The notes under the pieces are model-generated. The model saw nothing but the letters and a program-made list of their open reading frames with translations. It did no database searches and was not told the DNA's origin. Below, one piece after another: positions 26,579-38,531 of a stretch of 64,000 nucleotides of DNA (positions within the stretch are counted from its first letter, which is position 1; every line of letters begins with the position of its first letter). Where the stretch lies: assembly GCF_016127915.1 (NCBI RefSeq), contig NZ_CP066059.1:1136001-1200000 (forward strand). Direction: 5' to 3'. This stretch comes from Streptococcus oralis (GTDB taxonomy: Bacteria; Bacillota; Bacilli; Lactobacillales; Streptococcaceae). A program made the position numbers and the translations under genes.

Positions 26579-26587
26579 GAGAAAATT

Positions 26588-27367
26588 ATGAAAACAGTAA
26601 CTAAAAAAATCACACAATTTATCGAAAACTTTAAAAATGTCCATGCCGAAGCTCGCAAAATTGGTTTTGCAGGAATCATGCGCTTGCTCTGGAAAGATCT
26701 CTTTGTCGGCCGGAGCCTTTTCCAGTGGTTGTATCTCATCGCCCTGTCAAGTGTTCCCTTGCTCTTAGAGTTCACGCAAAATACAGAAAGCCATGACTGG
26801 CTGAGCTTGTTTGCATCTTGGACTGGGATTGTCTGTGTTATCTTGGTAGCGGAAGGTCGTGCAAGCAATTATCTCTTTGGGGCCATTAACTCTGCTATCT
26901 ATTTGATCTTGGCCATGAATGCGACTTTTTATGGAGAAGTTTTGACGACTGTTTACTTTTTTGTCATGCAGCCGATTGGTCTCTATGCTTGGTTGTCCAA
27001 TCGTATCAATGACCAAGGAAAACCAGAAGAATCCCACTTTGAAGCTAAGAAATTATCTGTTCTTGACTGGCTCAAGTACTTGGCCTTGACTGCCATTATC
27101 TGGATTGGTATGGGCTTGGCTTATCAAAGTATCAATAGTGCTCGACCTTTCCGTGACAGTGTAACCGATGCGACCAATGGTGTTGGTCAGCTCTTGATGA
27201 CACGTCTTTACCGCGAGCAATGGATTTTCTGGATTGCAACCAATCTCTTTAGTATCTACCTCTGGTGGGGTGAAAATATCCACATCCAAGGGATGTACTG
27301 GGTTTACACACTGAACAGTCTAGTGGGTTGGTACCAATGGACTAAGGCAGTTCGAAAGGAGGCATAA
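26588..27367 (+). CDS. pnuC: Nicotinamide riboside transporter PnuC
   Basis: 259 residues with about seven hydrophobic segments and PnuC family motifs (the aromatic-rich WTGIVCVILVAEGRASNY and WGENIHIQGMYWVYTLNSL). Facilitates nicotinamide riboside uptake, which NadR traps by phosphorylation. It lies between nadR and the Nudix gene with tight spacing (9 nt and 1 nt). Confidence 0.93.
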   Translation: MKTVTKKITQFIENFKNVHAEARKIGFAGIMRLLWKDLFVGRSLFQWLYLIALSSVPLLLEFTQNTESHDWLSLFASWTGIVCVILVAEGRASNYLFGAINSAIYLILAMNATFYGEVLTTVYFFVMQPIGLYAWLSNRINDQGKPEESHFEAKKLSVLDWLKYLALTAIIWIGMGLAYQSINSARPFRDSVTDATNGVGQLLMTRLYREQWIFWIATNLFSIYLWWGENIHIQGMYWVYTLNSLVGWYQWTKAVRKEA

Positions 27368-27368
27368 G

Positions 27369-28142
27369 ATGGCAGATACGATAATTCCAGCCGGGATGAC
27401 GGAAAAAGAATATTATGAAATCCATGCCAGTCAGGAGGAGTTTTTAGACTGGTACTACAAGCAGGAACTCCCTCAATACGAAAAACCAAGTGTGACAGTG
27501 GATATGGTAGCCTACTGCTTTGTTGAAGGAAAGATCAAGCTCTTATTAATTCGCCGCAAGGCCCACCCTTATCAGAACTGTTTAGCCTTAGTTGGAGGCT
27601 TTATGGACAAGGGAGAAGATGCTGCACATGCCTGTCAGCGCGAGGTGAGAGAAGAAGTCAATCTCGATCTACCTTTGGAGAAAATCGAGCAATTAATGAC
27701 CGTATCGACTCCCGAGCGTGATCCACGGGGCTGGACAGTGACCATTGCCCACTTAGTGTACCTACCTAGTCGTGCATTAGACCTCGTTCAGGCTGGAGAC
27801 GATGCCAAGGATGTCGTTTTCGTAGATGTCGACTTTCAGACGGGCAAATGCTTCCTAGAGGGGGGTGAGCTGGACGAGCAAGCCTTCGCCTTTGACCATT
27901 ATGCCATTATCCAAGAATCCATCAAACGAATCCAAGGCCGTCTCGACTGGAATCCGACCTTCCTTTATCTGCTGGAGGAGGAGTTCACTGTCTACGAGGG
28001 GACTGAACTGGTCAATCTCATCAACCCTGGTCGCCCAATTGTCAGCAATAACTTTCTCGTAAAATACGGAGAATATGTAGAAGAAGTCGGACTCAAACGA
28101 GTACCCAAAAAGAAACCAAGAAAAACCTATCGATTGAAATAA
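27369..28142 (+). CDS. NrtR-like Nudix protein with C-terminal winged helix
   Basis: 257 residues. The Nudix box is nearly canonical (G-x5-E-x7-RE-V-x-EE, in GFMDKGEDAAHACQ then REVREEV), with Asn replacing the usual last Gly. The C-terminal about 80 residues (FTVYEGTELVNLINPG to the basic PKKKPRKTYRLK end) look like the winged-helix DNA-binding domain of NrtR regulators of NAD metabolism. Its place at the end of nadR-pnuC suggests it senses ADP-ribose and regulates the operon, but an ADP-ribose pyrophosphatase role is not excluded by the nearly intact box. Confidence 0.75.
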   Translation: MADTIIPAGMTEKEYYEIHASQEEFLDWYYKQELPQYEKPSVTVDMVAYCFVEGKIKLLLIRRKAHPYQNCLALVGGFMDKGEDAAHACQREVREEVNLDLPLEKIEQLMTVSTPERDPRGWTVTIAHLVYLPSRALDLVQAGDDAKDVVFVDVDFQTGKCFLEGGELDEQAFAFDHYAIIQESIKRIQGRLDWNPTFLYLLEEEFTVYEGTELVNLINPGRPIVSNNFLVKYGEYVEEVGLKRVPKKKPRKTYRLK

Positions 28143-28148
28143 AAAACG

Positions 28149-28177
28149 AGGCCGGGAACTTTTCCCGACCTTTTTAT
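28149..28177 (+). terminator. Terminator of the NAD salvage operon
   Basis: GGCCGGGAA pairs with TTCCCGACC with one mismatch and a 3-nt loop, followed by TTTTTATTT. Confidence 0.85.
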
Positions 28178-28331
28178 TTATCATCATTTTTTATGAATGG
28201 CTATCTTTCTTAGGATTACTCAATAGTGATGCAAAAAATAGGACTCTAATCTAAAAAATTTTCTATTTTTTCGTTTCGATTACGAATAAAGATAGTAGAG
28301 AGAAATTTTTTAAAATAGTTTCTCTAAATAG

Positions 28332-28360
28332 TTGACAGATTCAAGGCTTAATGTTACAAT
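28332..28360 (+). promoter_or_regulatory. Promoter of the DUF6287 lipoprotein gene
   Basis: TTGACA (28332-28337), 17-bp spacer, TACAAT (28355-28360) with an upstream TG (28352-28353), an extended -10 promoter. The roughly 150 bases before it are AT-rich with an AGAGAAA/TTTCTCT dyad (about 28301-28326) and no ORF. Confidence 0.75.
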
Positions 28361-28414
28361 TATATTACAAAAAGATTTCTTATCATTTCAAAAATGTTAC
28401 AAAGGAGTAGAAAA

Positions 28415-29098
28415 ATGAAAAAGAAAACCTATATCAAATTGATGGCAGCGACTGTATTGGCTTCTACCTTGCTACTGGGAGCTTGTGGAAATAAAAACGA
28501 AACCACTCAAAGCAGCAGCTCTGCAAAAACAAGTCAATCATCAAGTTCTAAAGCAGCTTCTTCTAGCAAAGAAAGCAAGACTCAAAAATCTTCAAGCTCA
28601 GCTTCATCAGAAAAGGCTCAGGCATCTTCTGGTCAGTCTTCTACAACGCCAGATCAGTCACAAGCGAAACCAGCACCTGAATCAAGACAAGAACAAGCAG
28701 CTCCTAGTCAACAAGCCCCTTCTCAGGCTCCATCAACTCAGCAAGGCTCTCAAGCCCAGTCTAACCAGTCAGGCTATGATCCAACAACTGACCGCCAACT
28801 TCAAGACAAGCAAGCTGAACACAACAAACGCTATAAGGGTGTTTTAACCATGGTCGATGGTGATTTCTCAGCAGCAGCAGGCAACTGGAAGGGAGCGAAT
28901 GGCGAAACTATTACAGTTTCATCAGGGGGCCAATTTACAGTAGAAACTGCAGATGGAAAGAAAGAAAACTATTTTATCAGAGGCTACTCTTACACTCTTG
29001 ATGATGGCAAGTATAATGCCAAAATCGGTGGCGGAAAAATCATCCAAATTACAACAGGTGCGGATGGTAAAGTTTCAAGCGTTGCCTTGATTCAATAA
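28415..29098 (+). CDS. Lipoprotein with Ser/Gln-rich linker and C-terminal DUF6287-like domain
   Basis: About 227 residues. Lipoprotein signal with lipobox LLGACG (Cys near residue 24). Residues about 30-125 are low-complexity Ser, Gln, Ala, Pro, a flexible spacer to lift the end through the wall. The last about 90 residues are a compact beta-rich domain (GVLTMVDGDFSAAAGNWKG, ending KVSSVALIQ) which I associate with DUF6287. ATG 28415 is preceded by AAAGGAG with 7-nt spacing; the longer frame from 28394 would put the start before that site. The function is unknown. Confidence 0.8.
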   Translation: MKKKTYIKLMAATVLASTLLLGACGNKNETTQSSSSAKTSQSSSSKAASSSKESKTQKSSSSASSEKAQASSGQSSTTPDQSQAKPAPESRQEQAAPSQQAPSQAPSTQQGSQAQSNQSGYDPTTDRQLQDKQAEHNKRYKGVLTMVDGDFSAAAGNWKGANGETITVSSGGQFTVETADGKKENYFIRGYSYTLDDGKYNAKIGGGKIIQITTGADGKVSSVALIQ

Positions 29099-29122
29099 TA
29101 GTATCTAGGTTTTCCTAGGAGC

Positions 29123-29160
29123 TAAAAAACCGTAAACTCACGCGAGTTACGGTTTTTTTG
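29123..29160. terminator. Bidirectional terminator between the lipoprotein gene and dusB
   Basis: A stem of ACCGTAA and a bulged ACTC with GAGT-TACGGT (about 29129-29152) is flanked by A-rich and T-rich tracts on either side, so it can serve both convergent genes. Confidence 0.8.
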
Positions 29161-29164
29161 TGTA

Positions 29165-30145
29165 TTATGCTTTGTCTAATTGCAAGAGGGCTTCAATCTC
29201 TGCTAGGGTGTTAGCTTGTGAAATGGCTCCACGAAGTTTGGCAGCGCCTGATGTTCCTCGGAGATAGTGCGGAGCGAGGCCGCGGAATTCACGAACAGCT
29301 ACGTTTTCTCCTTTGAGGGTAATCAAGCGTTTCAAGTGCTCGTAGGCGATTTTCATCTTGTCTTCAAATGTCAAGTCAGGGAGAATTTCTCCTGTTTCAA
29401 AGTAGTGGTTGATCTGGTTGAAGAGATAGGGGTTCCCCATGGCTGCGCGACCAATCATGACAGCGTCAGCCCCGACTTCTTCGATACGCTGTTTAGCTTC
29501 TTGTACCGTACGGATATCACCATTTGCGATAAATGGAATCTTGGTCAAAGCTTGAGCAACCTTGTGTAGGGTCTCGAGGTCTGCATGACCTGTGTACATT
29601 TGTTCGCGGGTACGGCCATGCATAGCGAGAGCAGAGACACCTGCAGCCTCAGCAGCTAGGGCATTCTCCACAGCTAGGGATGGATCAGACCAGCCTGTAC
29701 GCATTTTGACAGTGAGGGGGATATCAAGGACAGATTGGACCTTATTGATAATAGAGTAGATCTTGTCTGGGTCCTTGAGCCACATAGCGCCAGCTTCATT
29801 CTTCACGATTTTGTTAACTGGGCAGCCCATGTTGATATCGACGATATCGGTCTTAGTATTTTCTTGGATGAATTCTGCTGCGCGTGCGAGGCTGTCTTCA
29901 TCGCTACCAAAAAGTTGGATAGAGACTGGGTTTTCACCTTCATCGATATGAAGCATATGCAGAGTTTTTTCGTTGTTGTATTGGATTCCCTTGTCAGAGA
30001 CCATTTCCATTACAACGAGTCCAGCCCCGAGCTCTTTTGCGATGGTACGAAAGGCTGAGTTGGTGACACCAGCCATGGGTGCTAAAACGGTACGATTGGG
30101 AATCTCAACATTGCCAATCATAAAAGGTGTATTAAGATTTGTCAC
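29165..30145 (-). CDS. dusB: tRNA-dihydrouridine synthase DusB
   Basis: 326 residues, FMN-dependent reduction of uridine in tRNA. TIM-barrel motifs seen are [13 protein letters not shown], the active-site cysteine in [27 protein letters not shown] and [13 protein letters not shown]. The frame is open further, but GTG at 30145 gives the usual [13 protein letters not shown]-terminus and has GGAGG 9 nt upstream. It overlaps the end of hslO by 14 nt, so the two are cotranscribed. Confidence 0.93.
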   Translation of the reverse strand: MTNLNTPFMIGNVEIPNRTVLAPMAGVTNSAFRTIAKELGAGLVVMEMVSDKGIQYNNEKTLHMLHIDEGENPVSIQLFGSDEDSLARAAEFIQENTKTDIVDINMGCPVNKIVKNEAGAMWLKDPDKIYSIINKVQSVLDIPLTVKMRTGWSDPSLAVENALAAEAAGVSALAMHGRTREQMYTGHADLETLHKVAQALTKIPFIANGDIRTVQEAKQRIEEVGADAVMIGRAAMGNPYLFNQINHYFETGEILPDLTFEDKMKIAYEHLKRLITLKGENVAVREFRGLAPHYLRGTSGAAKLRGAISQANTLAEIEALLQLDKA

Positions 30146-31004
30146 GAATGAGTTCCTCCAGATCGTTTTCATCAAAGTTGTAAGTCGTTTGGCAGAATTG
30201 ACAAGTGATTTCTGCCCCGTGGTCTTCCTCTTTCATTTCTTCAAGGTCTGAGCTTGGAAGGCTGGCAAGAGCGTTCATAAAACGGTCTTTGCTGCAGTCA
30301 CATTGGAAACGAATTTCTTCTTCAGAAAGATGTTTGTAGGATTCGTCACCATAGATGGCCTTGAGAAGGGCTTCGATATGGTCATCGCTTTCCAGAAGAG
30401 TTGAGATGGCTGGCATTTCTTGGATGCGTTTCTCAAAGCGAGCAATCTCCTCTTCCTTGGCTCCTGGCAATACTTGGAGAAGGAAGCCGCCTGCAACCTT
30501 GACCTTGTCGTCTTTATCCAAAAGGACATTGAGGCCGACTGCTGAAGGGGTTTGTTGGCTTTCTGTCAGGTAATAGGCCAAGTCTTCACCGATTTCCCCA
30601 GAGATGAGGGGAGTCATGGAGTTGTAGGGATTTCCAGTACCATAGTCTGTGATAACGAGAAATTGGCCATTGCCGACAAAAGGTCCGACTAGGACTTCAC
30701 CCGTTGCAGTCTTTTTGATGTCAACACCAGGATTTTGAACGTAGCCTTTGACGTTGCCCTTGGTATCTGCAACTGTGATGATGGCACCGAGAGAGCTCGT
30801 TCCAAGAACTTTTACAGTAATCTTGGTATTTCCTTTTTCATTGGCTGCGAGAATCTGGCTAGCGATAAGGGTGCGACCAAGTGCGACGGTTGAACTGGCT
30901 TGAGTTTGATGTTTTTCTTGAGCAGTGCGGACGGTTTCCGTGCTATCAAGGACAAAAGCACGAAAGGCTCCGCTTTCTGATATAGTTTTAATAATTTTAT
31001 CCAT
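30132..31004 (-). CDS. hslO: Redox-regulated chaperone Hsp33
   Basis: 290 residues. Holdase chaperone activated by oxidation. The C-terminal zinc centre is visible as CDC and CQFC pairs (residues about 234-270), the cysteines that form disulfides on oxidation. The N-terminal chaperone domain contains [14 protein letters not shown] and GYVQNPGVD. It is first in the minus-strand pair with dusB. Confidence 0.96.
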   Translation of the reverse strand: MDKIIKTISESGAFRAFVLDSTETVRTAQEKHQTQASSTVALGRTLIASQILAANEKGNTKITVKVLGTSSLGAIITVADTKGNVKGYVQNPGVDIKKTATGEVLVGPFVGNGQFLVITDYGTGNPYNSMTPLISGEIGEDLAYYLTESQQTPSAVGLNVLLDKDDKVKVAGGFLLQVLPGAKEEEIARFEKRIQEMPAISTLLESDDHIEALLKAIYGDESYKHLSEEEIRFQCDCSKDRFMNALASLPSSDLEEMKEEDHGAEITCQFCQTTYNFDENDLEELIRDKS

Positions 31005-31291
31005 AGCTACTATTTTAGCATAAAAAAGCTCAAAGGGGGAGCCGTGTGTTTGCTGTTAATTTTTAAACTGTTTAATTTGTGATAACTAGTATAGGGGATT
31101 TATAGTAATGGGAATTTTTATTGATGTCAAACATTAATATTTTAACTTATCTTAAAATAAGCTAAAACCATTTTTTAAGTTATGGTAAACAGTTGAAAAA
31201 AGGTTGATAAAGTGGTAAAATGTTAGGAAGATAAGATAGTAATTGCTGATTTGCATAGCTTTTCTGAAAATTTACAAAAAAGAAGTCGAAT
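31005..31291 (+). promoter_or_regulatory. hslO-dltX intergenic region with dlt promoter
   Basis: No gene is seen in these 287 bases. A -10-like TAAAAT follows TTGATA at about 31202-31222, pointing at dltX. Upstream, TTAACTTATCTTAAAATAAG (about 31140-31163) includes CTTAT/ATAAG symmetry and CTTAAA, which resembles one half of the CiaR repeat (TTTAAG-N5-TTTAAG on the minus strand), but the second half is poor. Confidence 0.45.
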
Positions 31292-31423
31292 ATGAAAAAA
31301 AAGAGAACATTTTATATTTTTTGTGCTCAAACATTTCTGTATTTCGTTATTTTGCTTGGTTTGCTTTATTTTTTTAGTTACCTTGGACAGGGGCAAGGTG
31401 GCTTTATCTATAACGAATTTTAA
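31292..31423 (+). CDS. dltX: DltX, small membrane protein of the dlt operon
   Basis: 43 residues: a basic start (MKKKRTFY), one membrane helix (residues about 10-31, [17 protein letters not shown]) and the conserved C-terminus QGGFIYNEF, whose terminal motif interacts with DltB/DltD in D-alanine transfer to teichoic acids. It lies 20 nt upstream of dltA. It is easily missed because of its length. Confidence 0.92.
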   Translation: MKKKRTFYIFCAQTFLYFVILLGLLYFFSYLGQGQGGFIYNEF

Positions 31424-31443
31424 CTCAAAGGAGAAAACCTATT

Positions 31444-32994
31444 GTGTCAAATAAATCCATAGTTGATATGATTGAAACGATTGAGCACTTTGCTCAGACA
31501 CAAGCCAGTTATCCAGTTTACAATGTTTTGGGGCAAGAGCATACTTATGGTGATTTGAAGGCTGATTCGGATAGTTTGGCTGCAGCTATCGACCAACTAG
31601 GCTTGCCTGAGAAATCTCCAGTCGTCGTTTTTGGTGGTCAGGAATATGAGATGTTGGCTGCCTTTGTAGCGCTGACTAAGTCAGGTCATGCCTACATTCC
31701 AATTGACAGCCATTCGGCCTTGGAACGAGTTTCTGCTATCGTAGAAGTTGCAGAGCCAAGCTTGATTATTGCCATCTCAGATTTTCCATTAGAGCAAACT
31801 AGCACACCGATGCTGAATTTAGAGCAAGTCCATGAAGCTTTTGCTCAAGCTTCCAGCTACGAGATGACCCATCCAGTCAAGGGGGATGACAACTACTACA
31901 TCATCTTTACTTCTGGTACGACTGGTAAGCCTAAGGGAGTGCAGATTTCCCATGATAATCTCCTCAGCTTTACCAACTGGATGATTACAGATAAGGAATT
32001 TGCGACGCCAAGTCGTCCACAAATGCTGGCTCAGCCCCCTTATTCTTTTGACCTATCTGTCATGTACTGGGCGCCAACCTTGGCACTGGGTGGCACGCTT
32101 TTCGCTCTTCCTTCAGCCATTACTCAGGACTTCAAAAAACTCTTTGCGACCATCTTTTCACTGCCGATTGCTATCTGGACCTCAACACCGTCCTTTGCAG
32201 ATATGGCCATGTTGTCAGAAGACTTTAACAGTGAGAAAATGCCAGGAATCACGCATTTCTACTTTGATGGAGAAGAATTGACGGTTAAAACAGCTCAAAA
32301 ACTACGTGAGCGATTCCCAAATGCTCGTATTATCAATGCCTACGGTCCAACAGAAGCGACAGTAGCTTTGTCAGCAGTTGCTGTAACAGACGAGATGTTG
32401 GCGACTCTCAAACGCCTACCAATCGGCTATACCAAGGCGGATTCTCCAACCTTTATCATTGATGAGGAAGGTAAGAAAGTTCCAAATGGTGAACAGGGAG
32501 AAATCATCGTTTCTGGGCCAGCTGTTTCAAAAGGCTATATGAATAATCCTGAAAAAACGGCAGAAGCTTTCTTTGAGTTCGAAGGTCTTCCGGCCTACCA
32601 TACAGGAGATGTAGGAACCATGACGGATGAAGGTTTGCTTCTCTATGGTGGACGCATGGATTTCCAGATTAAGTTTAATGGTTATCGCATTGAGCTTGAA
32701 GATGTCTCTCAAAACCTCAACAAGTCTCGCTTTATCGAGTCTGCTGTTGCGGTCCCACGTTATAACAAGGATCACAAGGTGCAAAATCTACTGGCCTATG
32801 TCATCCTAAAGGACGGCGTTCGCGAGCAGTTTGAGCGTGATATCGATATTACCAAGGCTATCAAGGAAGACTTGGCAGATATCATGATGTCTTATATGAT
32901 GCCATCGAAATTCCTTTATCGGAACAGCCTACCGCTGACTCCTAATGGTAAGATTGACATCAAAGGCTTGATCAATGAGGTAAACAGCCGATGA
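31444..32994 (+). CDS. dltA: D-alanine--D-alanyl carrier protein ligase DltA
   Basis: 516 residues, adenylate-forming enzyme that activates D-alanine and loads it on DltC. The phosphate-binding loop [10 protein letters not shown] (near residue 155), [10 protein letters not shown], and the C-terminal catalytic lysine in PNGKIDIKG are present. The start is GTG (31444) after AAAGGAG. It overlaps dltB by 4 nt. Confidence 0.97.
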   Translation: MSNKSIVDMIETIEHFAQTQASYPVYNVLGQEHTYGDLKADSDSLAAAIDQLGLPEKSPVVVFGGQEYEMLAAFVALTKSGHAYIPIDSHSALERVSAIVEVAEPSLIIAISDFPLEQTSTPMLNLEQVHEAFAQASSYEMTHPVKGDDNYYIIFTSGTTGKPKGVQISHDNLLSFTNWMITDKEFATPSRPQMLAQPPYSFDLSVMYWAPTLALGGTLFALPSAITQDFKKLFATIFSLPIAIWTSTPSFADMAMLSEDFNSEKMPGITHFYFDGEELTVKTAQKLRERFPNARIINAYGPTEATVALSAVAVTDEMLATLKRLPIGYTKADSPTFIIDEEGKKVPNGEQGEIIVSGPAVSKGYMNNPEKTAEAFFEFEGLPAYHTGDVGTMTDEGLLLYGGRMDFQIKFNGYRIELEDVSQNLNKSRFIESAVAVPRYNKDHKVQNLLAYVILKDGVREQFERDIDITKAIKEDLADIMMSYMMPSKFLYRNSLPLTPNGKIDIKGLINEVNSR

Positions 32995-34235
32995 TGGAAT
33001 TTTTCAAACAGTTTCCTCATTTGGAACCTTATGGTGGCCTTCAGTACTTTTTATACGTAATTGTTGCGACTTTACCTATCTTCATCGGTCTCTTTTTCAA
33101 GAAACGTTTTGCCTTGTACGAGGTGCTCGTTAGTCTCTTCTTTATCGTCACCATGTTGGTCGGTGGAAAGACGAATCAAATAAGCGCTCTTATCCTTTAT
33201 GTTATCTGGCAAGTGTTGCTTGTATTTTTCTACAAAAGGTACAGGAAAAAGCGGGATAGTAAATGGATATTTTACCTAGTTAGCTTTTTATCTCTATTGC
33301 CAATCGTCTTTGTGAAAGTATCTCCTGCTATTCATGGACCTCAATCTTTGTTTGGCTTTTTAGGGATTTCTTACTTAACCTTTCGTGCAGTTGGGGTTAT
33401 CGTTGAGTTGAGAGACGGTGTCATCAAGGATTTAACGATCTGGCAATTCTTACGTTTTCTTCTCTTTATGCCGACTTTCTCAAGTGGTCCCATTGATCGT
33501 TTTAAACGCTTCAATGAAAATTACGAGACCATTCCTGAACGGGATGAGTTGATGGACATGCTAGAAGAGGCTGTCAAATATATCATGCTGGGCTTCCTCT
33601 ACAAGTTTATCTTGGCTCACATTTTAGGAGAGACATTATTGCCTCCGTTGAAAAATTTGGCCTTGCAGACAGGTGGTTTCTTTAACCTCTACGCTTTAGC
33701 GGTCATGTACACCTTTGGTCTGGAGCTCTTCTTTGACTTTGCGGGCTACTCTATGTTTGCCTTAGCTATTTCAAACTTGATGGGTATTCATAGTCCTATC
33801 AACTTTAACAAGCCCTTTTTGTCAAGGGATTTAAAAGAGTTTTGGAATCGCTGGCACATGAGTCTGTCTTTCTGGTTCCGTGACTTTGTCTTTATGCGGA
33901 TGGTCATGGTGTTGACCAGAAAGAAGGTCTTTAAAAATCGCAATGTGACCTCAAGTGTAGCCTATATTCTCAATATGCTGATTATGGGATTTTGGCATGG
34001 TATGACCTGGTACTATATCGCCTATGGACTTTTTCATGGGATTGGGCTGGTCATCAATGACGCTTGGGTTCGTAAGAAAAAAGCGCTCAATAAAGAACGG
34101 AAAAAAGCTGGAAAGGGTTCCTTACCTGAGAATCGCTGGATTCAGTTGCTTGGCATGGTTGTCACCTTCCATGTCGTGATGGTTTCATTCTTAATCTTTT
34201 CTGGATTTTTGAATGATTTATGGTTTAAAAAATAA
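32991..34235 (+). CDS. dltB: D-alanyl transfer protein DltB (MBOAT family)
   Basis: 414 residues, polytopic membrane O-acyltransferase that moves D-alanine across the membrane. MBOAT features seen are the central [18 protein letters not shown] motif and the catalytic histidine in [12 protein letters not shown]. It starts inside the dltA stop. A second ATG 3 nt later is equally possible. Confidence 0.96.
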   Translation: MMEFFKQFPHLEPYGGLQYFLYVIVATLPIFIGLFFKKRFALYEVLVSLFFIVTMLVGGKTNQISALILYVIWQVLLVFFYKRYRKKRDSKWIFYLVSFLSLLPIVFVKVSPAIHGPQSLFGFLGISYLTFRAVGVIVELRDGVIKDLTIWQFLRFLLFMPTFSSGPIDRFKRFNENYETIPERDELMDMLEEAVKYIMLGFLYKFILAHILGETLLPPLKNLALQTGGFFNLYALAVMYTFGLELFFDFAGYSMFALAISNLMGIHSPINFNKPFLSRDLKEFWNRWHMSLSFWFRDFVFMRMVMVLTRKKVFKNRNVTSSVAYILNMLIMGFWHGMTWYYIAYGLFHGIGLVINDAWVRKKKALNKERKKAGKGSLPENRWIQLLGMVVTFHVVMVSFLIFSGFLNDLWFKK

Positions 34236-34245
34236 AAGGATATGA

Positions 34246-35749
<1,504 letters not shown>

Positions 35750-35763
35750 AATAAGTTAAAAGT

Positions 35764-35789
35764 TTGGGATTTGAACCCAAGCTTTTTTG
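35764..35789 (+). terminator. Terminator of the dlt operon
   Basis: TTGGG/CCCAA stem (about 35764-35780) followed by GCTTTTTTG. Confidence 0.8.
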
Positions 35790-35891
35790 TTTAAATGGCG
35801 AATATTTAAGATGCAAATAGGTCAAAAGTTTCAAAATTTTTAGAAATAGCGTATAATATAAAAGAGAAAAAGAAAAGAAAGGGATTTTAAA

Positions 35892-37943
35892 ATGAACAAA
35901 CGTTCTTTGTTACCTGTCTTGTCGACAGCCCTGTTAGCTCCAGCCTTCTTAGCTGGACAAGTCTATGCTGAAGAAGCAACAACTCCTGCAGAAAGTTCAG
36001 CTGTTGTAGCGACTCCTGCTACGTCGGCGACTCCAGCTCCTGTTGAGAGCCCTGCGGTACCGGAAACTTCAGCAACTTCAGAAGCGGTTGCACCTGCAGA
36101 AACTCCGACAGCTCCTGCTGAATCTCCTAAAAGCGAAGAAAAGGACACCGTTATCTTACACACCAATGATGTCCATGGTCGTATTGTAGAGGAAAAGGGA
36201 GTAATTGGTGATGCTAAGTTAGCGACTGTCATTGAGCAGGAACGCGCGAAATCAAATCAAACGACTCTCGTCGTAGATGCGGGAGACGCCTTCCAAGGTT
36301 TACCGATTTCCAACTCTACAAAGGGTGAAGCACGCGCTGAAATTCTTAATAAGATGCAGTATGATGCCATGGCAGTAGGAAATCATGAGTTTGACTTTGG
36401 TTTAGACGAAGCTAAGAAATACAAGGAAATCTTGAAATTCCCATTACTTAGTTCAAATACCTACGTCAATGGTGCTCGTCTCTTTGAAGCTTCTACAATC
36501 GTTGATAAAGATAAGACTGTGGAAGGTGATGAGTTTGTTGTAATCGGCGTGACAACACCTGAAACAGCTACCAAAACTCACCCTAAAAATGTCAAGGGGG
36601 TAACTTTTACAGATCCAATCTCTGAAGTCAATAAGGTCATCGAAGAAGTTCAAGCCAAGGCTCGTGCAGAAGGTAAGGACTACAAACACTATGTTGTGCT
36701 GGCTCACTTGGGTGTGGATACCACAACCCCAGTCGAATGGCGTGGTTCAACTTTGGCAGAAGCCTTGTCTAAAAATCCTCGTTTGAAAGGGAAACGCGTA
36801 ACAGTAATCGATGGTCACTCTCATACAGTAGAATCAACGACTTATGGAGACAATGTTACCTATAACCAGACAGGAAGCTACCTTCATAATGTAGGAAAAA
36901 TCACCTACAAATCACGTCAGCTTTTGGGCAATCCAACTCAGATTCCGGCTGCTGATGCTAAAAAATTACCAGCTAATCCAACAGTTGAAAAACTAGTCAA
37001 AGACATTAAACAAAAATACGATGCTGAAAATGCTGTTGAAGTCGTTTCAAACAGCCCTGTAGAACTCAACGGAGATCGTGAAAATGTTCGGGTTCGTGAA
37101 ACCAACCTCGGAAACGTCGTAGCAGACTCCCTCTATCAGTATGGTCAGACAGGATTTAGCCATCCGACTGACATCGCTGTGACAAATGGTGGTGGCTTGC
37201 GTGAAACCATCGCAAAAGGCAAACCGATCACTAAAGGAAATGTCATTGCCGTTCTTCCATTTGGAAATACCATCTCACAAATCCAAGTGACGGGGCAACA
37301 AGTATTGGATATGTTTGAAAAATCACTCGGATCTATCTTGCAGGTCGATAAGGATGGCAAGAAGGTCTTGGATGAGAACGGACAACCATTGTTAGAGCCA
37401 AGTGGTGGTTTCTTGCAAGTTTCAGGTGTGAAGGTTTACTATGATACCAACCTACCATCAGGTAAACGTGTCTTGGCCATCCAGATCAAAAACCGCACGA
37501 CTGGTCGTTATGATCTCCTAGACCTCGCAAAAACCTACTATCTTGCAACCAATGATTTTCTAGCTGCGGGTGGTGATGGCTACACGATGTTAGGTGGCGC
37601 GCGTGAAGAAGGTCCTTCTATGGATGCAGCCTTTGAAGAATATTTAAAAACTGCTGATTTGACCCAGTATGAAAAGATCAATCCGAACTCACGGACGATT
37701 TCTGTGGATTCTAAAACCTTTAGTCTGCCAGTAGAAACGCCTCAAACGAATGCAGTTGCTAACGATGCGACTACAAATGTGCCATTGACTTATGAGGTGG
37801 CAGGTCAATTTAGCAAGAAGGCAGTTGTTTCAGAAAAAGCCCTCCCAAATACAGGAAGTGAACAATCCATCTTCTTGCTCTTGATGGGAATGGTAGCTGG
37901 TTTGGCAGGTATCTTATCGAGCCGAAAACCAAAGCAAAAATAG
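35892..37943 (+). CDS. Cell-wall-anchored 5'-nucleotidase / metallophosphatase
   Basis: 683 residues. Signal peptide to about 27 (QVYAEE), an Ala/Pro/Ser/Thr/Glu linker (about 28-83), then the metallophosphatase domain with HTNDVHGR, GDAFQG, GNHEFDFG and GHSHT metal ligands, the C-terminal 5'-nucleotidase domain with the substrate aromatics (NGGGLRETI, FGNTISQI, FLAAGGDGYTM), and a sortase signal LPNTG-hydrophobic-KPKQK. Family members release adenosine from AMP/ADP at the cell surface, in other streptococci an immunomodulatory function. It has its own promoter (TATAAT near 35852). Confidence 0.92.
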   Translation: MNKRSLLPVLSTALLAPAFLAGQVYAEEATTPAESSAVVATPATSATPAPVESPAVPETSATSEAVAPAETPTAPAESPKSEEKDTVILHTNDVHGRIVEEKGVIGDAKLATVIEQERAKSNQTTLVVDAGDAFQGLPISNSTKGEARAEILNKMQYDAMAVGNHEFDFGLDEAKKYKEILKFPLLSSNTYVNGARLFEASTIVDKDKTVEGDEFVVIGVTTPETATKTHPKNVKGVTFTDPISEVNKVIEEVQAKARAEGKDYKHYVVLAHLGVDTTTPVEWRGSTLAEALSKNPRLKGKRVTVIDGHSHTVESTTYGDNVTYNQTGSYLHNVGKITYKSRQLLGNPTQIPAADAKKLPANPTVEKLVKDIKQKYDAENAVEVVSNSPVELNGDRENVRVRETNLGNVVADSLYQYGQTGFSHPTDIAVTNGGGLRETIAKGKPITKGNVIAVLPFGNTISQIQVTGQQVLDMFEKSLGSILQVDKDGKKVLDENGQPLLEPSGGFLQVSGVKVYYDTNLPSGKRVLAIQIKNRTTGRYDLLDLAKTYYLATNDFLAAGGDGYTMLGGAREEGPSMDAAFEEYLKTADLTQYEKINPNSRTISVDSKTFSLPVETPQTNAVANDATTNVPLTYEVAGQFSKKAVVSEKALPNTGSEQSIFLLLMGMVAGLAGILSSRKPKQK

Positions 37944-37996
37944 GTTAAATTTTACATCTAGAAGAGTCTAGGGAAACGCTTTTACGCCTTTTTCCC

Positions 37997-38035
37997 TTGA
38001 CTCTTTTTTGGTTTATGATATAATTAACCAGTAAA
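37997..38035 (+). promoter_or_regulatory. adcR promoter and AdcR operator
   Basis: TTGACT (37997-38002), 16-bp spacer and extended -10 TGATATAAT (ending 38024). TTAACCAGTAAA (38024-38035) matches the AdcR palindrome TTAACYRGTTAA at 11 of 12 positions and begins at the last base of the -10, so zinc-bound AdcR would block the promoter. Confidence 0.8.
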
Positions 38036-38090
38036 GAATCGGTGGCTATCTATGTTTTTTACGAAAAGATAGCTTGGGAAGGAGTAACAC

Positions 38091-38531
38091 ATGAGACAGC
38101 TTGCACAGGAAATCGATAACTTTTTAAACGAGGTGATCTTGAGATCTGAGAACCAGCATGAAATTCTGATTGGGCATTGCACCAGTGATGTAGCCTTGAC
38201 CAATACTCAGGAACACATCCTCATGCTCTTGTCAGAAGAATCCTTAACCAACTCGGAGTTGGCCCGTCGCCTCAATGTCAGTCAGGCGGCAGTAACCAAG
38301 GCTATCAAGTCTTTGGTCAAAGAAGGAATGTTAGAGACATCCAGAGATCCCAAGGATGCGCGTGTGATCTTTTACAAACTGACAGAGCTAGCTCGACCAG
38401 TAGCGGCAGAACACCACCATCATCATGAACACACGCTCTCAGCCTATGAACAAGTAGCGAATCAGTTTACTCCAAATGAACAAGAAGTCATCCAGCGGTT
38501 TTTAACTGCTTTAGTAGGAGAAATCAAATAA
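38091..38531 (+). CDS. adcR: Zinc-responsive MarR-type repressor AdcR
   Basis: 146 residues. The winged-helix domain ([28 protein letters not shown]) and the histidine cluster EHHHHHEH (about residues 107-114), part of the zinc sites, are typical of AdcR. It represses zinc uptake genes when zinc is sufficient. Overlaps adcC by 1 nt. Confidence 0.96.
   Translation: MRQLAQEIDNFLNEVILRSENQHEILIGHCTSDVALTNTQEHILMLLSEESLTNSELARRLNVSQAAVTKAIKSLVKEGMLETSRDPKDARVIFYKLTELARPVAAEHHHHHEHTLSAYEQVANQFTPNEQEVIQRFLTALVGEIK

Noticed and set aside
31140..31163. CiaR binding site before dltX
   Set aside because: Only one half-site (TTTAAG on the minus strand) is good; the second half at the required N5 spacing is poor, so it is not listed as a CiaR site.
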